The notes: generated from the letters alone by a model not told the origin. Counted from the stretch's first letter, positions 1-10,942 are shown. The stretch: DNA of 64,000 bases from Streptomyces graminofaciens (GCF_030294945.1 NZ_AP018448.1:11194501-11258500); one strand, 5' to 3'. Translations and numbers: made by a program.

Positions 1-1999
<1,999 letters not shown>

Positions 2000-2010
2000 G
2001 GGGAAATTCT

Positions 2011-2031
2011 TGCACACTCTGCAAAGTTTGC
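2011..2031. promoter_or_regulatory. Candidate TetR operator upstream of the TetR-exporter unit
   Basis: GCAAAGTTTGC at 2021-2031 is a perfect 11-bp palindrome around one central base, and TGCA-N5-TGCA at 2011-2023 overlaps its left side. It sits directly upstream of the TetR start, where an autoregulatory operator is expected. Binding is inferred from position and symmetry only. Confidence 0.45.
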
Positions 2032-2062
2032 GAGCCGCGCAAGGAGTACGGAGAGCGCAAAA

Positions 2063-2101
2063 GGGGCGACGCGTCGAACCATGAGGCCGACGCGTCGCCC
2101 C
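2063..2101 (-). terminator. Rho-independent terminator of the Rieske oxygenase gene
   Basis: A perfect 14-bp stem (GGGGCGACGCGTCG and its complement) encloses an 11-nt loop, and on the minus strand it is followed by TTTT. It lies 22 bp past the Rieske gene stop and separates that gene from the TetR-exporter unit. Confidence 0.8.
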
Positions 2102-2122
2102 TGCTGGGGCTGGGGCGAACCC

Positions 2123-3244
2123 TCAGTCGCGGGTGGCTGTGGCGGCGGAGAGGTCGCCCGGATGGGCGGGAAGGTCGCCCGGATGGGCGGGAAGGTCGCC
2201 CGGATGGGCGGGAAGGTCGCCCGGATGGGCGGGAAGGTCGGACGGATGGACGGGAAGGTCGGACGGATAGAACTGCGCGTACCAGCGGCGCAGCGCCTTG
2301 ATGCCCTTCTCGTGCGGCAGCAGGACGGGACGCGCCTGATGGATCTTGTGGTCCCAGATCTCGACCTCCTCGCGCACCTCGTCCAGGGCCTCCATGCGGA
2401 AGACGAGCTTGGCCAGGGGCGTCAGAAACGGCAGCCGGGCCGGTTTGCGGATGTAGTACAGCATCCGCAGTTCGCTGGTGCGGTCGTCGACGGGAGTGCT
2501 GAGGGCGACGGCGGTCACCGACAGGACGGGGCCGTGGGTACGCACCACCATGACGCCGGGCCCGTACATGAACGCGTCGAAGGTGTTGTCGATCACCCAG
2601 CCGAGGACGCGGCGGGAGATCCGGCCGCGGGCCTCGGCGAACGGGCCGTCCGCCCGCCACTCCTGGACGGGCGGTTCGCTCTGGCCGTGGATGAAGTGGA
2701 AGTGGGACTCGTCGACGATGTTCTCGCGCATCTCCTGGATGTGGATCCGCGCCCGGCAGGTGTCGTCGATGGGTGCGGCGAAGTCCTTCGAGCCCGTCTC
2801 GGGGATCTCCGGCACCTCCCACGACGGCTCGCCCGGCCCGGCGTAGACGAAGACGAGCCCGCTGTGCTCGCGGACCGGGAACCCGCCGAGCGAGACCTTG
2901 GGGGTGCGGGCCGCGAACGGGGCCTCCACGCAGCGGCCGTCGGCACCGAAGCGCCAGCCGTGGAACGGGCACTCCACCGTGCCGTCCACGACCTTCCCGC
3001 CCGCGCCGAGATGGGCGCCGTAGTGCGGGCAGTGCGCGTCCCGTACGGCCGGCCGGCCGTCGGCACCGCGGAAGGCGATGAGCGCCCGCCCGAAGTAGTG
3101 CAGGCTGACGACCTTGCCCGGTCGCAGTTCACGGCTGCGGAGCACCGCGTACCAGCCGTACGGGACGGACGGCATCGGATACTCGTCGGCGCGGGGATCG
3201 CGAGGCAGGGCGGCGAGTTTGTCATGACTGCGACATAAAGGCAT
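2123..3244 (-). CDS. Rieske [2Fe-2S] non-haem iron oxygenase, with C-terminal heptapeptide repeats
   Basis: The N-terminal Rieske domain has the exact cluster-binding spacing C72-x-H74-x17-C92-x2-H95 (CPH, then CPFHGW). The rest resembles the catalytic domain of large oxygenase subunits of the KshA/VanA type, and NIVDESHFHFIHG is a plausible mononuclear iron site (Asp and His ligands). Such enzymes hydroxylate or demethylate hydrophobic substrates, with electrons from a separate reductase, which is not found nearby. The last ~45 residues are a tandem DLPAHPG repeat (four perfect copies plus variants) ending in DLSAATATRD, which is not part of the family fold. The start at 3244 is used here; the ATG for MPSVPYGW (residue 24) is a realistic alternative. 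The substrate is unknown. Confidence 0.87.
   Translation of the reverse strand: MPLCRSHDKLAALPRDPRADEYPMPSVPYGWYAVLRSRELRPGKVVSLHYFGRALIAFRGADGRPAVRDAHCPHYGAHLGAGGKVVDGTVECPFHGWRFGADGRCVEAPFAARTPKVSLGGFPVREHSGLVFVYAGPGEPSWEVPEIPETGSKDFAAPIDDTCRARIHIQEMRENIVDESHFHFIHGQSEPPVQEWRADGPFAEARGRISRRVLGWVIDNTFDAFMYGPGVMVVRTHGPVLSVTAVALSTPVDDRTSELRMLYYIRKPARLPFLTPLAKLVFRMEALDEVREEVEIWDHKIHQARPVLLPHEKGIKALRRWYAQFYPSDLPVHPSDLPAHPGDLPAHPGDLPAHPGDLPAHPGDLSAATATRD
2153..2257 (-). repeat. 21-bp tandem repeat inside the Rieske oxygenase gene
   Basis: Four identical 21-bp units starting at 2153, 2174, 2195 and 2216 are followed by one variant unit at 2237. The unit length is a multiple of three, so copy-number change keeps the frame and only adds or removes DLPAHPG heptapeptides. 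Confidence 0.95.
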
Positions 3245-3326
3245 GCGTAGATGCTAGCGGCGGTTCCGCTTCTTGGAGCGCCCCGTGAGAGTTTCCACGA
3301 GGTCGCCCGCACCCGGGGCCGAGCGC

Positions 3327-3518
3327 TCAGAGGCCCGCCGCGTGGTAGGGGACGTAGGTCCGCGGATTGCGCGGCGGGCGCTGGTAGTCGGCTGACGGCG
3401 GACGCTCCGGCAGCCCCAGCACGGCTGGCGGGACCTCGTGGTACGGCACGGAGTCCAGCAGATGGGCGATCATGTTCGGGCCGGGCCCGGCGCTTGTCGT
3501 CGCTCTCCACCCCGGCAT
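3327..3518 (-). CDS. Small hypothetical protein (63 aa)
   Basis: This is a short frame immediately after the stop of the PAS/PP2C gene. It starts at an ATG (MPGWRATTSAGP) and ends PRTYVPYHAAGL. The composition is proline-rich and codon third positions are G/C-biased, as in neighbouring genes, so it may be translated as the last gene of that unit. I do not recognise a family, and there is no signal peptide or membrane segment. It could instead be a remnant of a longer C-terminus. Confidence is low. Confidence 0.35.
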   Translation of the reverse strand: MPGWRATTSAGPGPNMIAHLLDSVPYHEVPPAVLGLPERPPSADYQRPPRNPRTYVPYHAAGL

Positions 3519-3541
3519 CCGCTCGAAGACGGGGCACCGCT

Positions 3542-5545
3542 TCAGCCCGCTCGCAACTTCAGCGTGAACCACGTCGTCTTGCCCTCGTCCGTCGGTCGTA
3601 CGCCCCAGTTGTCGGCGAGGGTGCGGACGAGCAGCAGGCCGCGGCCCGACTCCTCGTCCTCGCCCGCCGAGCGGGGCTGGGGGAGGTGGGAGCTGTGGTC
3701 GCTGACCTCGATGGTCAGGTCGGTGGTGGTGCGGCACAGATGCACGACGATGGGGCCCTCGGCGTGCTGGACGGCGTTGGTGAGGGTCTCGGAGAGCAGC
3801 AGGAGCGCCTCGTCGGCCTTGTCGGCGCAGTCCCAGAGGGCCAGGGCCTTGTTGAGGAAGGCGCGCCCCTCGGGCACGGAGGACGGGACGGCGGGCAGGT
3901 CGGTGCTGATGGCGGCGGGCGGCGCGGCCGGCAGCCGGGCGAACAGCAGGGTGACGTCGTCGTTGTGGCTGTCGGGATCGGGCAGCAGACCGGCGAGCAC
4001 ATGGTCGGCGGCCGCTTCCAGACAGGGCGGGTCGGAGAAGAAGTCGTCCAGCACCGAAATCAGTTCGTCGACCCGCTCCTCGATGTCCCGGCCGGGGGTC
4101 TCGATGAGGCCGTCGGTGTAGAGAATGAGCGTGGCTCCGGGCGGGACGGCCGACGACGACTGCTCGTACAGGACGCCGCCGACGCCGAGCGGCGCGTTCA
4201 CCGGCACGGGAAGGCTCCTGATCCCCTCGCCGGGGGCCGCGACCAGGGTCGGCAGATGGCCGGCGGAGCAGGCGGTCACGGTGCCGGTGTCGGGGGCGAT
4301 GGTCAGATAGCAGCAGGTGACGAGCTGGTCGGGGACGTCGAGGTCGGCGACGCAGGTGTCGAGGGCCTGCATCAGCTGGCGGGGCTGCATACCGGTCTTG
4401 GCGAGCGCGTGGGCCGCCGAGCGCAACTGGCCCATGACGGCGGCGGCTTCGAGACCGCGGCCCATGACGTCGCCGATGAGGACACCGACCCGGCCGGCGC
4501 CCAGCGGGATCAGGTCGAACCAGTCGCCGCCCACGCCGGCGCCCTGGGTCGCGGGCCGGTAGCGGCTGGCGGTGGCGAGGCCCGGGATGGCGGGCGGGGT
4601 GCCCATGAGACTGCGCTGGAGGGTGAGCGCGATGTGCCGCTGCTGTCCCAGCAACGCGGTGAGCTCGGCCTCCGCGCGCTTGCGGTCGCTGATGTCCCGG
4701 ACGATGGCGCAGGCGCCGACGACCTTGCCGTCGGTGTCCCGGGTCGGCCAGAGGGTGACGTCGACGTCGAGCAGCCCGCCGGTCCTCGTGACCCGCAGCG
4801 TCTCGAAGTGCTCGACCTTCTCGCCGTGGCGCAGCCGCTCCAGCAGCACGCTGATGTCGTCCTGGAGTTCGACGGGCGACAGCAGCGACACGTGCCGGCC
4901 TATGACCTCCTCGGCGGTGTAGCCGTAGAGCCGCTGGGCGGCGGCGTTCCAGTACGTGATGTACCCGTCGAGGGTCTTGGCGAGGATCGCGTCCTGCGAC
5001 GACTCGACGAGCGCGGCGAGTTCGTTGATCCGGGCCTCGGCGGCCTTGCGGTCGCTGACGTCGCGGACGGCGGCGGAGACGAGCAGCCCGTCGGCGGTCT
5101 CCAGCGGGCTGAGACTGATCTCGACGGGGAACTCGGTGCCGTCCCCCCGTAGCCCGTGCAGTTCGAGCCCGGCGCCCATCGGCCGCACCTGGCGGTTGGC
5201 GGTGTAGCCGCCGCGGTGCCCGGTGTGATGGCCGCGGAAGCGGTGGGGGATCAGCAACTCGACGGGACGGCCGAGGAGTTCCTCGCGCCGGTAGCCGAAC
5301 AGGGCCTCGGTCTGCGCGTTGACGAGCTTGATGGTCCCGGTGTCGTCGACGATGACCATGGCGTCCGGCGCCGCCTCCAGCAGCCCCCGGAACCGCTCCT
5401 CGGCCGACCCCGGCGCGCCGGCCCGTCCCGCGCCACCGCACGTGCACGTCTCCACCGTGCCCGCCGACGGCACCGACTCCACGGCAACTGTGTCACCCAT
5501 GCCCACCCCTGCGCTGTCCGGACGGCTGCGACGATTCGGGGACAT
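3542..5545 (-). CDS. PAS-PAS-SpoIIE/PP2C phosphatase with C-terminal HATPase (RsbU/RsbW-type) domain
   Basis: This is a 667-residue cytoplasmic signalling protein. Domains in order: PAS 1 (about 50-170, [17 protein letters not shown]), PAS 2 (about 172-290, [18 protein letters not shown]), a PP2C-like SpoIIE domain (about 305-530, with [32 protein letters not shown] and HNDDVTLL carrying the metal-binding Asp residues), and an anti-sigma-type ATPase (about 545-665, with [12 protein letters not shown] and [17 protein letters not shown]). In actinobacteria such proteins dephosphorylate STAS antagonists and phosphorylate others to control sigma factors. Whether the STAS gene at 46.5 kb is a partner is unknown. 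A second start at ATG 16 (MGDTVAVES) is possible. No trans-membrane segment is seen, so the PAS domains probably sense an intracellular cue. Confidence 0.92.
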   Translation of the reverse strand: MSPNRRSRPDSAGVGMGDTVAVESVPSAGTVETCTCGGAGRAGAPGSAEERFRGLLEAAPDAMVIVDDTGTIKLVNAQTEALFGYRREELLGRPVELLIPHRFRGHHTGHRGGYTANRQVRPMGAGLELHGLRGDGTEFPVEISLSPLETADGLLVSAAVRDVSDRKAAEARINELAALVESSQDAILAKTLDGYITYWNAAAQRLYGYTAEEVIGRHVSLLSPVELQDDISVLLERLRHGEKVEHFETLRVTRTGGLLDVDVTLWPTRDTDGKVVGACAIVRDISDRKRAEAELTALLGQQRHIALTLQRSLMGTPPAIPGLATASRYRPATQGAGVGGDWFDLIPLGAGRVGVLIGDVMGRGLEAAAVMGQLRSAAHALAKTGMQPRQLMQALDTCVADLDVPDQLVTCCYLTIAPDTGTVTACSAGHLPTLVAAPGEGIRSLPVPVNAPLGVGGVLYEQSSSAVPPGATLILYTDGLIETPGRDIEERVDELISVLDDFFSDPPCLEAAADHVLAGLLPDPDSHNDDVTLLFARLPAAPPAAISTDLPAVPSSVPEGRAFLNKALALWDCADKADEALLLLSETLTNAVQHAEGPIVVHLCRTTTDLTIEVSDHSSHLPQPRSAGEDEESGRGLLLVRTLADNWGVRPTDEGKTTWFTLKLRAG

Positions 5546-5644
5546 CCCAGTCCATTGCCGCCGCCACCGCTGGGCAATGTCGCTTACTGTCCGTTCCCCG
5601 GCCGAACTCCTTCGAAGTGCGGGTGGACATGCACGATGAGTGCC

Positions 5645-5668
5645 GCCCGGGGCGCGGTGGCCCCGGGC
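5645..5668 (-). terminator. Hairpin terminator downstream of the deiminase gene
   Basis: A 9-bp GC stem (GCCCGGGGC/GCCCCGGGC) with a 6-nt loop lies 60 bp past the stop of the deiminase gene on the minus strand. There is no clear T-run, as is common in streptomycetes. Confidence 0.5.
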
Positions 5669-5728
5669 GCACGGTTCAGAGGCGCACCGTCCGGACGGCG
5701 GCGGTGCCGACGACGGCGGTGCCGTGGA

Positions 5729-7699
5729 TCACTGCGCCGGGCCCTGCCACCAGGCCGCCGAAGCGTCGCGCAGGGCGTTGGTGCCGCAGTGCACCTCGCC
5801 CATGCCCAGGTGGTACGTGTACCAGTCGTCGATGTACGACACCTTCAGCCCGGCCCGTGTGTACGCGGCGGTGACGGCCTCGGTGAAGATGTCCTTGCCG
5901 CCGATGACGGGACCCCACTGGCGCGGGGCGAGGTAGCGGTCGCGGGCGAGCAGGATGCCGTTGACGGCGCCTGGGACATAGGCGCTGGTCATGATCGGGC
6001 GCTTCGGTGCGGGTGAGGGCGTCTTCCCGTCGGTCCCCTTCTCACCGTCCGTGAGCCACTGCTGCTGGCCGTACTTCCCGATCGTGTCGCCCAGGGGCGC
6101 ACCGCCGCCCATCCGGCTCAGGCGCGGCATCGGGATGCCCTGGCTTTCGCCCACCGGCTCGGTGTCACGGGTGTACAGCGCGGGCACCCGGACGATCTCG
6201 TCGTCGGTGACGCCCGTCTCCCGCTTGAGGATCTCGAGGTTGGCCGCGATGCGCTTGGCCGCCATGGTGTTGTCGGCCACCAGGTACTTGGAGCCGAGCG
6301 CCTCGTCGATGGTCTCCTTCGGCGCCAGGAATTCCTCGCTGTCCGGGACCGAGAACATCCGCTTCTTGCCGTGCCCGTCACGCTGGGCGTCCTTCAGCAG
6401 CCGCAGCCCGGCCTCGGGGTCGGCGACACCGATCCGCCAGCCGCGCGGGGTGTCGGCGGGCAGGAACTGCACGAACTCGTCGACGTGACCGACGCTCAGC
6501 CAGGACGTGTCCAGCAGCAGCGGGTCCTGGAGGCCCTGGGACTTGAACAGGGTGCGTACCGACTTCGACGGCTTCTGCCCGGTGTCCTTGCGGTAGCCCT
6601 GGATGATCCGCCCGGCCGGGAACGAGCGGCCGCCGTGCGCGTAGGGCGGGATGGTCTCCATGTTGCCCATGGAGTTGAGCGTCCAGTCGTCCGGCTTGTA
6701 CTTGAAGGCCTGGACGACACCGACGTTCTTGCCGCGCAGCTTCTCGAACAGCTCACGGCCCGCCTCGCGGTCCTTCTGGTCCGAGCGCAGCAGCACCCGC
6801 ATCACATGGCTGCGCCCGTCCGGCCCGGTCATGCTCACATAGCCGGGCTCGACGAAGTCCTGCGCCCAGATGTCGCTGTACTTGTCGAAGGTGATGAGCG
6901 GCTTGGTGATGCCGGCACTCTTCACCTCCTTGTCCAGGTTCTTGACGAACTGCCGGAACGGGTCGTCGGCGGGCTGTTTGCCGGGCACCTTGGTGACCAT
7001 CACCTGCTGGGCCTTCTGCAGCGGGTGATGGGTGAGCAGCGGGGCGACGCGCAGCGTGACCGTGTCCGACGTGGCCGTACTGCCGGACTTCACGGTCAGA
7101 CGGATCACCGCACGGCCGTCCCACTTGGCGCTGTCCCGGATCACGTCGGTGGCCTCGACACCGAACTCCGCGCCCGCGCGCAACTCGCCTGCGGTCAGCC
7201 GCGTCCTGGCCGTGACGAGGACCCACTTCCCGGAGCGCTTGAGGAAGACCCGGGTGTGCTCGGCGCCCGTGGTGACCTTGACGCTGCCCGTGGCGCCGGC
7301 CGCAAGCTTCGGCAGCGGCACCGTGCGGACCCGGGCGAGGTCCGCGGCGTCGGCGGCGCCGTTGACCTTGGTGTCGGAGGCGTCGTTGCAGGCGGCCAGC
7401 TTGGCGTCGGACAGCGGCTTGCCCTTGGGGCCGGTGGACTTGCAGCGCTTGGTGTCGTCGTCGATGTTGGGCAGATAGACCGCTCCGCGCCCGACGGACC
7501 AGCTGTCCTCACCGGCCGTGTCGGTGCCGCCGGAGACGTCGACCTGTCCGTCCCGGTTCACATCCGCACGCAGATCGGCCGTCGCCGCGGGCGCGGCGAC
7601 GGCGGGAGTGAGCGGGGTGGCCAGCACGGAACCGGCTGCGGCGAGCGCGAGGATCGCCGAACCGGCGGGGGTCGGACGTATACGCGTACGTGTGCGCAC
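5729..7699 (-). CDS. Secreted protein-arginine deiminase (PAD) family protein
   Basis: This family converts arginine residues in proteins (or guanidino compounds) to citrulline. The 656-residue product begins with a basic stretch and a hydrophobic signal peptide ending near AVAAPA (about residue 36), so it is probably exported. An acidic DVNRDGQVD loop at 46-54 resembles a calcium-binding EF-hand/dockerin loop. The catalytic domain (about 225-656) carries the four residues known from vertebrate PADs in matching motifs: D281 in WAQDFVEPGY, H405 and D407 in GHVDEF, and C638 in GEVHCGTN. The complete tetrad argues for an active enzyme. It is a monocistronic gene followed by a hairpin; its start lies about 280 bp from the divergent UdgX gene. 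The natural target is not evident from the context. Confidence 0.9.
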   Translation of the reverse strand: MRTRTRIRPTPAGSAILALAAAGSVLATPLTPAVAAPAATADLRADVNRDGQVDVSGGTDTAGEDSWSVGRGAVYLPNIDDDTKRCKSTGPKGKPLSDAKLAACNDASDTKVNGAADAADLARVRTVPLPKLAAGATGSVKVTTGAEHTRVFLKRSGKWVLVTARTRLTAGELRAGAEFGVEATDVIRDSAKWDGRAVIRLTVKSGSTATSDTVTLRVAPLLTHHPLQKAQQVMVTKVPGKQPADDPFRQFVKNLDKEVKSAGITKPLITFDKYSDIWAQDFVEPGYVSMTGPDGRSHVMRVLLRSDQKDREAGRELFEKLRGKNVGVVQAFKYKPDDWTLNSMGNMETIPPYAHGGRSFPAGRIIQGYRKDTGQKPSKSVRTLFKSQGLQDPLLLDTSWLSVGHVDEFVQFLPADTPRGWRIGVADPEAGLRLLKDAQRDGHGKKRMFSVPDSEEFLAPKETIDEALGSKYLVADNTMAAKRIAANLEILKRETGVTDDEIVRVPALYTRDTEPVGESQGIPMPRLSRMGGGAPLGDTIGKYGQQQWLTDGEKGTDGKTPSPAPKRPIMTSAYVPGAVNGILLARDRYLAPRQWGPVIGGKDIFTEAVTAAYTRAGLKVSYIDDWYTYHLGMGEVHCGTNALRDASAAWWQGPAQ

Positions 7700-7985
7700 G
7701 GCGTCCCTTTCTCAGAGGGGGGTGTGTCACCGTGCAAGAGGGGAAGAGAGAGCTGTGCGTTCCCTGTGGCATCCGAGTTCGTTCCGGGGTCTGACGAGGC
7801 CTCACGGGATCGATCGAAAGGCGTGGTCACGGATCACCCCGCAGGGTGACGGAGAGGGCGACGCGGATGCGGTAGGGAACAGGTTTCCCCTTGTGGGACC
7901 ATGAGTGAGGGGGCGTCAGCCGGGGGGCCCGGATGGCCGACCGTGGCGGGCGGTGCGGCGCGAGCCGAGTCACGATGACCGGGTG

Positions 7986-8645
7986 ATGAGTCCCGCGAAC
8001 GACGCCCGGGCCTACGACGCGTCACCGTACCTGCCGAGCCGTGGCGGCCTCGCCGCGTACCGGCGTGCGGCCGCCGACTGCCGGGGCTGCCCCCTCTATG
8101 AGAACGCGACCCAGACGGTCTTCGGCGAGGGCGCCGAGTCCGCGCGGCTCGTCCTCGTCGGGGAACAGCCCGGCGACCAGGAGGACAAGCAGGGCGAGCC
8201 CTTCGTCGGACCGGCCGGGCGGCTGCTGCGGCAGGCGGCGGAGGAGGCCGGGATCGACATGGACGCGGCGTATGTGACCAACGCGGTCAAGCACTTCAAG
8301 TTCGTCCGGCCCGGCGGCGGCAAACGCCGTATCCACAAGGCACCCGAGCTGCGTGAGGTCGCCGCCTGCCGCCCCTGGCTGCTCGCCGAACTCGACCTGG
8401 TGCGGCCCGAGATCGTGGTGGCCCTCGGCGCGACCGCGGGCAAGGCACTGCTGGGCAGCTCCTTCCGGGTGACCAAGGACCGCGGCGCCCTCCTCAGCCT
8501 GCCCGTTGAAGGGAAGGACGAGCAGCCGTACGTCGTGGCCACCCTGCACCCCTCCGCCGTACTGCGCGCCGACGACCGGGAGGGCGCGTACGCGGGTCTG
8601 GTCGCGGACCTGGAGGTGGCTGCCGAAGCTCTGGGCAGGAAGTAG
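7986..8645 (+). CDS. udgX: UdgX-type uracil-DNA glycosylase (UDG superfamily, family 4-like)
   Basis: This protein acts on uracil in DNA. Motif A reads GEQPGDQE (59-66), the UdgX form of the family 4 motif, followed by EPFVGPAGRLL. The diagnostic insert KRRIH is present at 113-117; in studied UdgX proteins the His of this loop (H117 here) becomes covalently linked to the abasic site after uracil removal. The motif HPSAVLRA near the C-terminus completes the active site. C32 and C35 (CRGC) and C128 are candidate Fe-S ligands. Length (219 aa) is normal. The start is ATG 7986 (GTG 7983 is equally in frame); the ribosome-binding site is weak. It converges with the methyltransferase gene, leaving 12 bp between stops. 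Confidence 0.92.
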   Translation: MSPANDARAYDASPYLPSRGGLAAYRRAAADCRGCPLYENATQTVFGEGAESARLVLVGEQPGDQEDKQGEPFVGPAGRLLRQAAEEAGIDMDAAYVTNAVKHFKFVRPGGGKRRIHKAPELREVAACRPWLLAELDLVRPEIVVALGATAGKALLGSSFRVTKDRGALLSLPVEGKDEQPYVVATLHPSAVLRADDREGAYAGLVADLEVAAEALGRK

Positions 8646-8657
8646 GACGTCGAAGGC

Positions 8658-9452
8658 TCACGGCTTGCGGGCCACCGCCCCGAAACAGTCCACGTCCCAC
8701 GGCTCGTCCGCACCGCCCCGCTCCGCCCGCCACCGGGCGACCGGGACCAGCCCCGGCTCCAGCAGCTCAAGGCCGTCGAAGAAACGGGCGAGCCCCTCGG
8801 GGGAGCGGTTGACGCGCGGATTGTCGCTCGCCTCGTTCCACTGCTCGACCATCGTGCGCATCGCCTCCGGCCGGTACACCTCGGTGCTGTCGCAGAGCAC
8901 CAGATGGCTGCCCGAGGGGAGGGCGTCCAGCAGCCGGGCGACGATCCCGTACACGCTGTCGTCCGGCACATGGGCGGTGATCCCGAGCAGCATGAGCCCG
9001 ACGGGACGGGTCAGGTCCAGTGTGCGGGCGGCGCCCTCGACGATGGTGTCCGGGTCGCGCAGATCGGCCGCGATGAAGTCGGTCGCGCCCTCGGGAGCAC
9101 TGCTCAGCAGCGCCGAGGCGTGGGCCAGGACGATCGGGTCGTGATCGACGTAGACGATCCGCGCCTCGCGCGCGACACGCTGGGCCACCTCGTGCGTGTT
9201 GTCCAGCGTGGGCAGTCCGGTGCCTATGTCGAGGAACTGACGTAAGCCGGCCTCGGCCGCCAGGTCCGTGACCGTGCGGCGCAGGAACGCCCGTTGGGCG
9301 CGGGCGATGTCGACGATCTGGGGGTTCGCCGCGCGGATCGCGTCACCGACCTGCCGGTCGATCTCGTAGCAGTCCTTGCCGCCGAGCCAGTAGTTCCAGA
9401 TCCGGGATGAGTGCGGCACGGAACTGTTGATCAACGGGCGGTCATGTGGCAT
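8658..9452 (-). CDS. DUF574-family SAM-dependent methyltransferase
   Basis: This is a 264-residue soluble Rossmann methyltransferase of the S-adenosyl methyltransferase family (PF04672), which is abundant in streptomycetes and has mostly unknown substrates. Typical features are the N-terminal SRIWNYWLGGKDCYEIDR segment, the SAM-binding loop FLDIGTGLPT, YVDHDPIVLAHA and ITAHVPDD. I chose the ATG at 9452 because GGGAG lies seven bases upstream; an earlier in-frame start at 9488 is less likely. It stands alone and converges on udgX. The substrate is unknown. Confidence 0.88.
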   Translation of the reverse strand: MPHDRPLINSSVPHSSRIWNYWLGGKDCYEIDRQVGDAIRAANPQIVDIARAQRAFLRRTVTDLAAEAGLRQFLDIGTGLPTLDNTHEVAQRVAREARIVYVDHDPIVLAHASALLSSAPEGATDFIAADLRDPDTIVEGAARTLDLTRPVGLMLLGITAHVPDDSVYGIVARLLDALPSGSHLVLCDSTEVYRPEAMRTMVEQWNEASDNPRVNRSPEGLARFFDGLELLEPGLVPVARWRAERGGADEPWDVDCFGAVARKP

Positions 9453-9679
9453 GGAAACTCCCCGAGTTGATGGGTGCAGCGGCCACACAACCTAACAAGA
9501 TCGCCGCGTACATGATCAGCGGATGGTTGTTCGGACCACCGCGCACCATCGAGATCCGGCCGCACGCCGGGATCTTCGTACGCCGGTCCTGGTCGAAGTG
9601 ACGATTCCGCGAGGAACCGGACCGTACTGGTGCGGTCGCCCACCTACCGGGCGCGGACCGACACCGGTACATCTTCTTC

Positions 9680-10168
9680 ATGGGGGACAACGGGGGAAGC
9701 CGCCCGTGGTGGTGGCGCAAGGGGAGGAGGCCGGACGAGGAAGAGGGCACGGAGGCCGGGTCGCGGCCCCGAAGCCTGATCGACCTCGTCCCGGAGAAGT
9801 ACGAGCGGCTCTACACACAGCTCGGCGACGCGTTTCCCGAGCAGCTGCTCCGGCTCCAGGTGCTGTACAGCGCATCACAGCGCGCCTTCGAGGCGAGAAC
9901 GAGAAGGGCGCTGAGACTCACGATCGGGTGTGTGCTGCGCACGGTGCTTCGGGACCCACGACTCACCGACTCACCGGCTGACAGACACGTCGGCGTACTC
10001 GCCCTGCCCGCCACCCCGGCCGACATCTGCGCGGCGAACGGATGCCCCGGCGACGGCACCGACTTCTGGGGCTTCTGGTGCGCGGTCGGCTTCGTCGCCG
10101 GCTTCAACGAACGCTGGGCGTACGGCCTGCTGGGCCGCGAGGCCACCGCGAGGAAGACCAAGCCCTAG
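9680..10168 (+). CDS. Hypothetical protein (162 aa)
   Basis: This is an unrecognised protein with good codon bias through most of its length. The N-terminus is highly polar (WWWRKGRRPDEEEG); the middle is helical and Leu-rich (LIDLVPEKYERLYTQLGDAF); the C-terminus carries CAANGCPGDGTDFWGFWCAVGF with three cysteines. There is no signal peptide; one weak hydrophobic stretch (WGFWCAVGFVAGF) could be buried rather than membrane-spanning. The start ATG at 9680 is the only good one and lacks a strong ribosome-binding site. A pair of hairpins follows the stop. I cannot assign a function. Confidence 0.6.
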   Translation: MGDNGGSRPWWWRKGRRPDEEEGTEAGSRPRSLIDLVPEKYERLYTQLGDAFPEQLLRLQVLYSASQRAFEARTRRALRLTIGCVLRTVLRDPRLTDSPADRHVGVLALPATPADICAANGCPGDGTDFWGFWCAVGFVAGFNERWAYGLLGREATARKTKP

Positions 10169-10177
10169 CTGTGGCCT

Positions 10178-10238
10178 GTCGTTCGAGTCACGCCCGGGCC
10201 GCAGGGCCGCAGCCCGAAGTCGGCGTGATCCGAACGAC
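10178..10238. terminator. Hairpin between convergent genes
   Basis: The 17-nt arms at 10178-10194 and 10222-10238 pair with 15 matches. The hairpin begins 9 bp after the stop of the hypothetical gene and faces the lut operon, so it probably ends transcription from the left. Confidence 0.55.
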
Positions 10239-10257
10239 TGGCCCCAGGGCCTTGTGA

Positions 10258-10280
10258 TGGATCTCCGCGGCGGAGATCCA
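10258..10280. terminator. Perfect hairpin at the end of the lut operon
   Basis: A perfect palindrome has 11-nt arms (TGGATCTCCGC and complement) around one base. It lies 8 bp beyond the lutC stop on the minus strand and is probably the operon terminator, shared with the opposing gene. Confidence 0.6.
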
Positions 10281-10288
10281 CAAGTCCC

Positions 10289-10942
10289 CTAGTCCTCGCT
10301 CGCGGTCACCAGGACGACCTCCAGCGTCCGGGGCCCGTGCACCCCCTCCACCCGGTCCAACTCGATGTCACTCGTGGCGGACGGGCCGGAGATCCAGGTC
10401 AACGGGCGGGTCGGATCGAGCCGTTCTAGGGCCTGCGGGACGGACGAGACGACCTGCTCCGGGACCCGTACGACACAGATGTGGTGGTCCGGCACGAGCG
10501 TGATCCGGCGGCGCCCCTGGTCGGGGGAGCCGTCCAGCACGATCGTGCCGGTCTCGGCGATGGCGATCGCGCAGCCGGTGATCACACTGTCGACGCGGTC
10601 CAGCTCATGCGCCGTGCTCGCGGCACTGTCGTGGACCCGGGGCACCTCGGTCACGCCGAGCCACTCCTCGGGCAGCCCCGGTGGCACGAGCACCGACTCG
10701 GAGCCGTGCGCGGCGAGCATCCCGGCGATGACACCGGCCAGCCCGGCGGTGTCCGTGCGGTGCACGATCGCCCGGTAGTCCGCCAGGTTCTCGGCCAGCA
10801 GCTCCACCGTCTCCTCGACGCCCAGCCCGCCGTGCTCCCGCAGATACGAGCGCGGAACGGCCTGTTCGTACGGCGTGTCGTCCTGCTGTACGTCGGCGAG
10901 GGCGCGCCGCACCCGGCCCAGGATCAGCTCCCTGCTGCTCAC
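10289..10942 (-). CDS. lutC: LutC-type LUD domain protein of the lactate oxidation complex
   Basis: This is the third subunit of the LutABC iron-sulphur L-lactate oxidation system. The 217-residue product has the LUD fold: an N-terminal SRELILGRVRRAL helix, GVTEVPRV, the core AITGC-like segment SVITGCAIAIAETGTIVLDG, LVPDHHICVV, and the end motif SGPSATSDIELDRVEGVHGPR that is conserved in the family. The start is a GTG at 10942 that overlaps the lutB stop in GTGA, so translation is coupled. It acts with LutA and LutB to convert L-lactate to pyruvate. Confidence 0.93.
   Translation of the reverse strand: MSSRELILGRVRRALADVQQDDTPYEQAVPRSYLREHGGLGVEETVELLAENLADYRAIVHRTDTAGLAGVIAGMLAAHGSESVLVPPGLPEEWLGVTEVPRVHDSAASTAHELDRVDSVITGCAIAIAETGTIVLDGSPDQGRRRITLVPDHHICVVRVPEQVVSSVPQALERLDPTRPLTWISGPSATSDIELDRVEGVHGPRTLEVVLVTASED

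Noticed and set aside
2153..2257. Regular repeats considered as a CRISPR array
   Set aside because: The units are contiguous with no spacers and encode an in-frame heptapeptide, so this is a coding tandem repeat.
3327..5447. 706-codon minus-strand frame overlapping the PAS/PP2C gene
   Set aside because: It is a shifted frame of the same strand with Arg/Pro/His-rich low-complexity translation; only its last 63 codons after 3518 were kept as a possible small gene.
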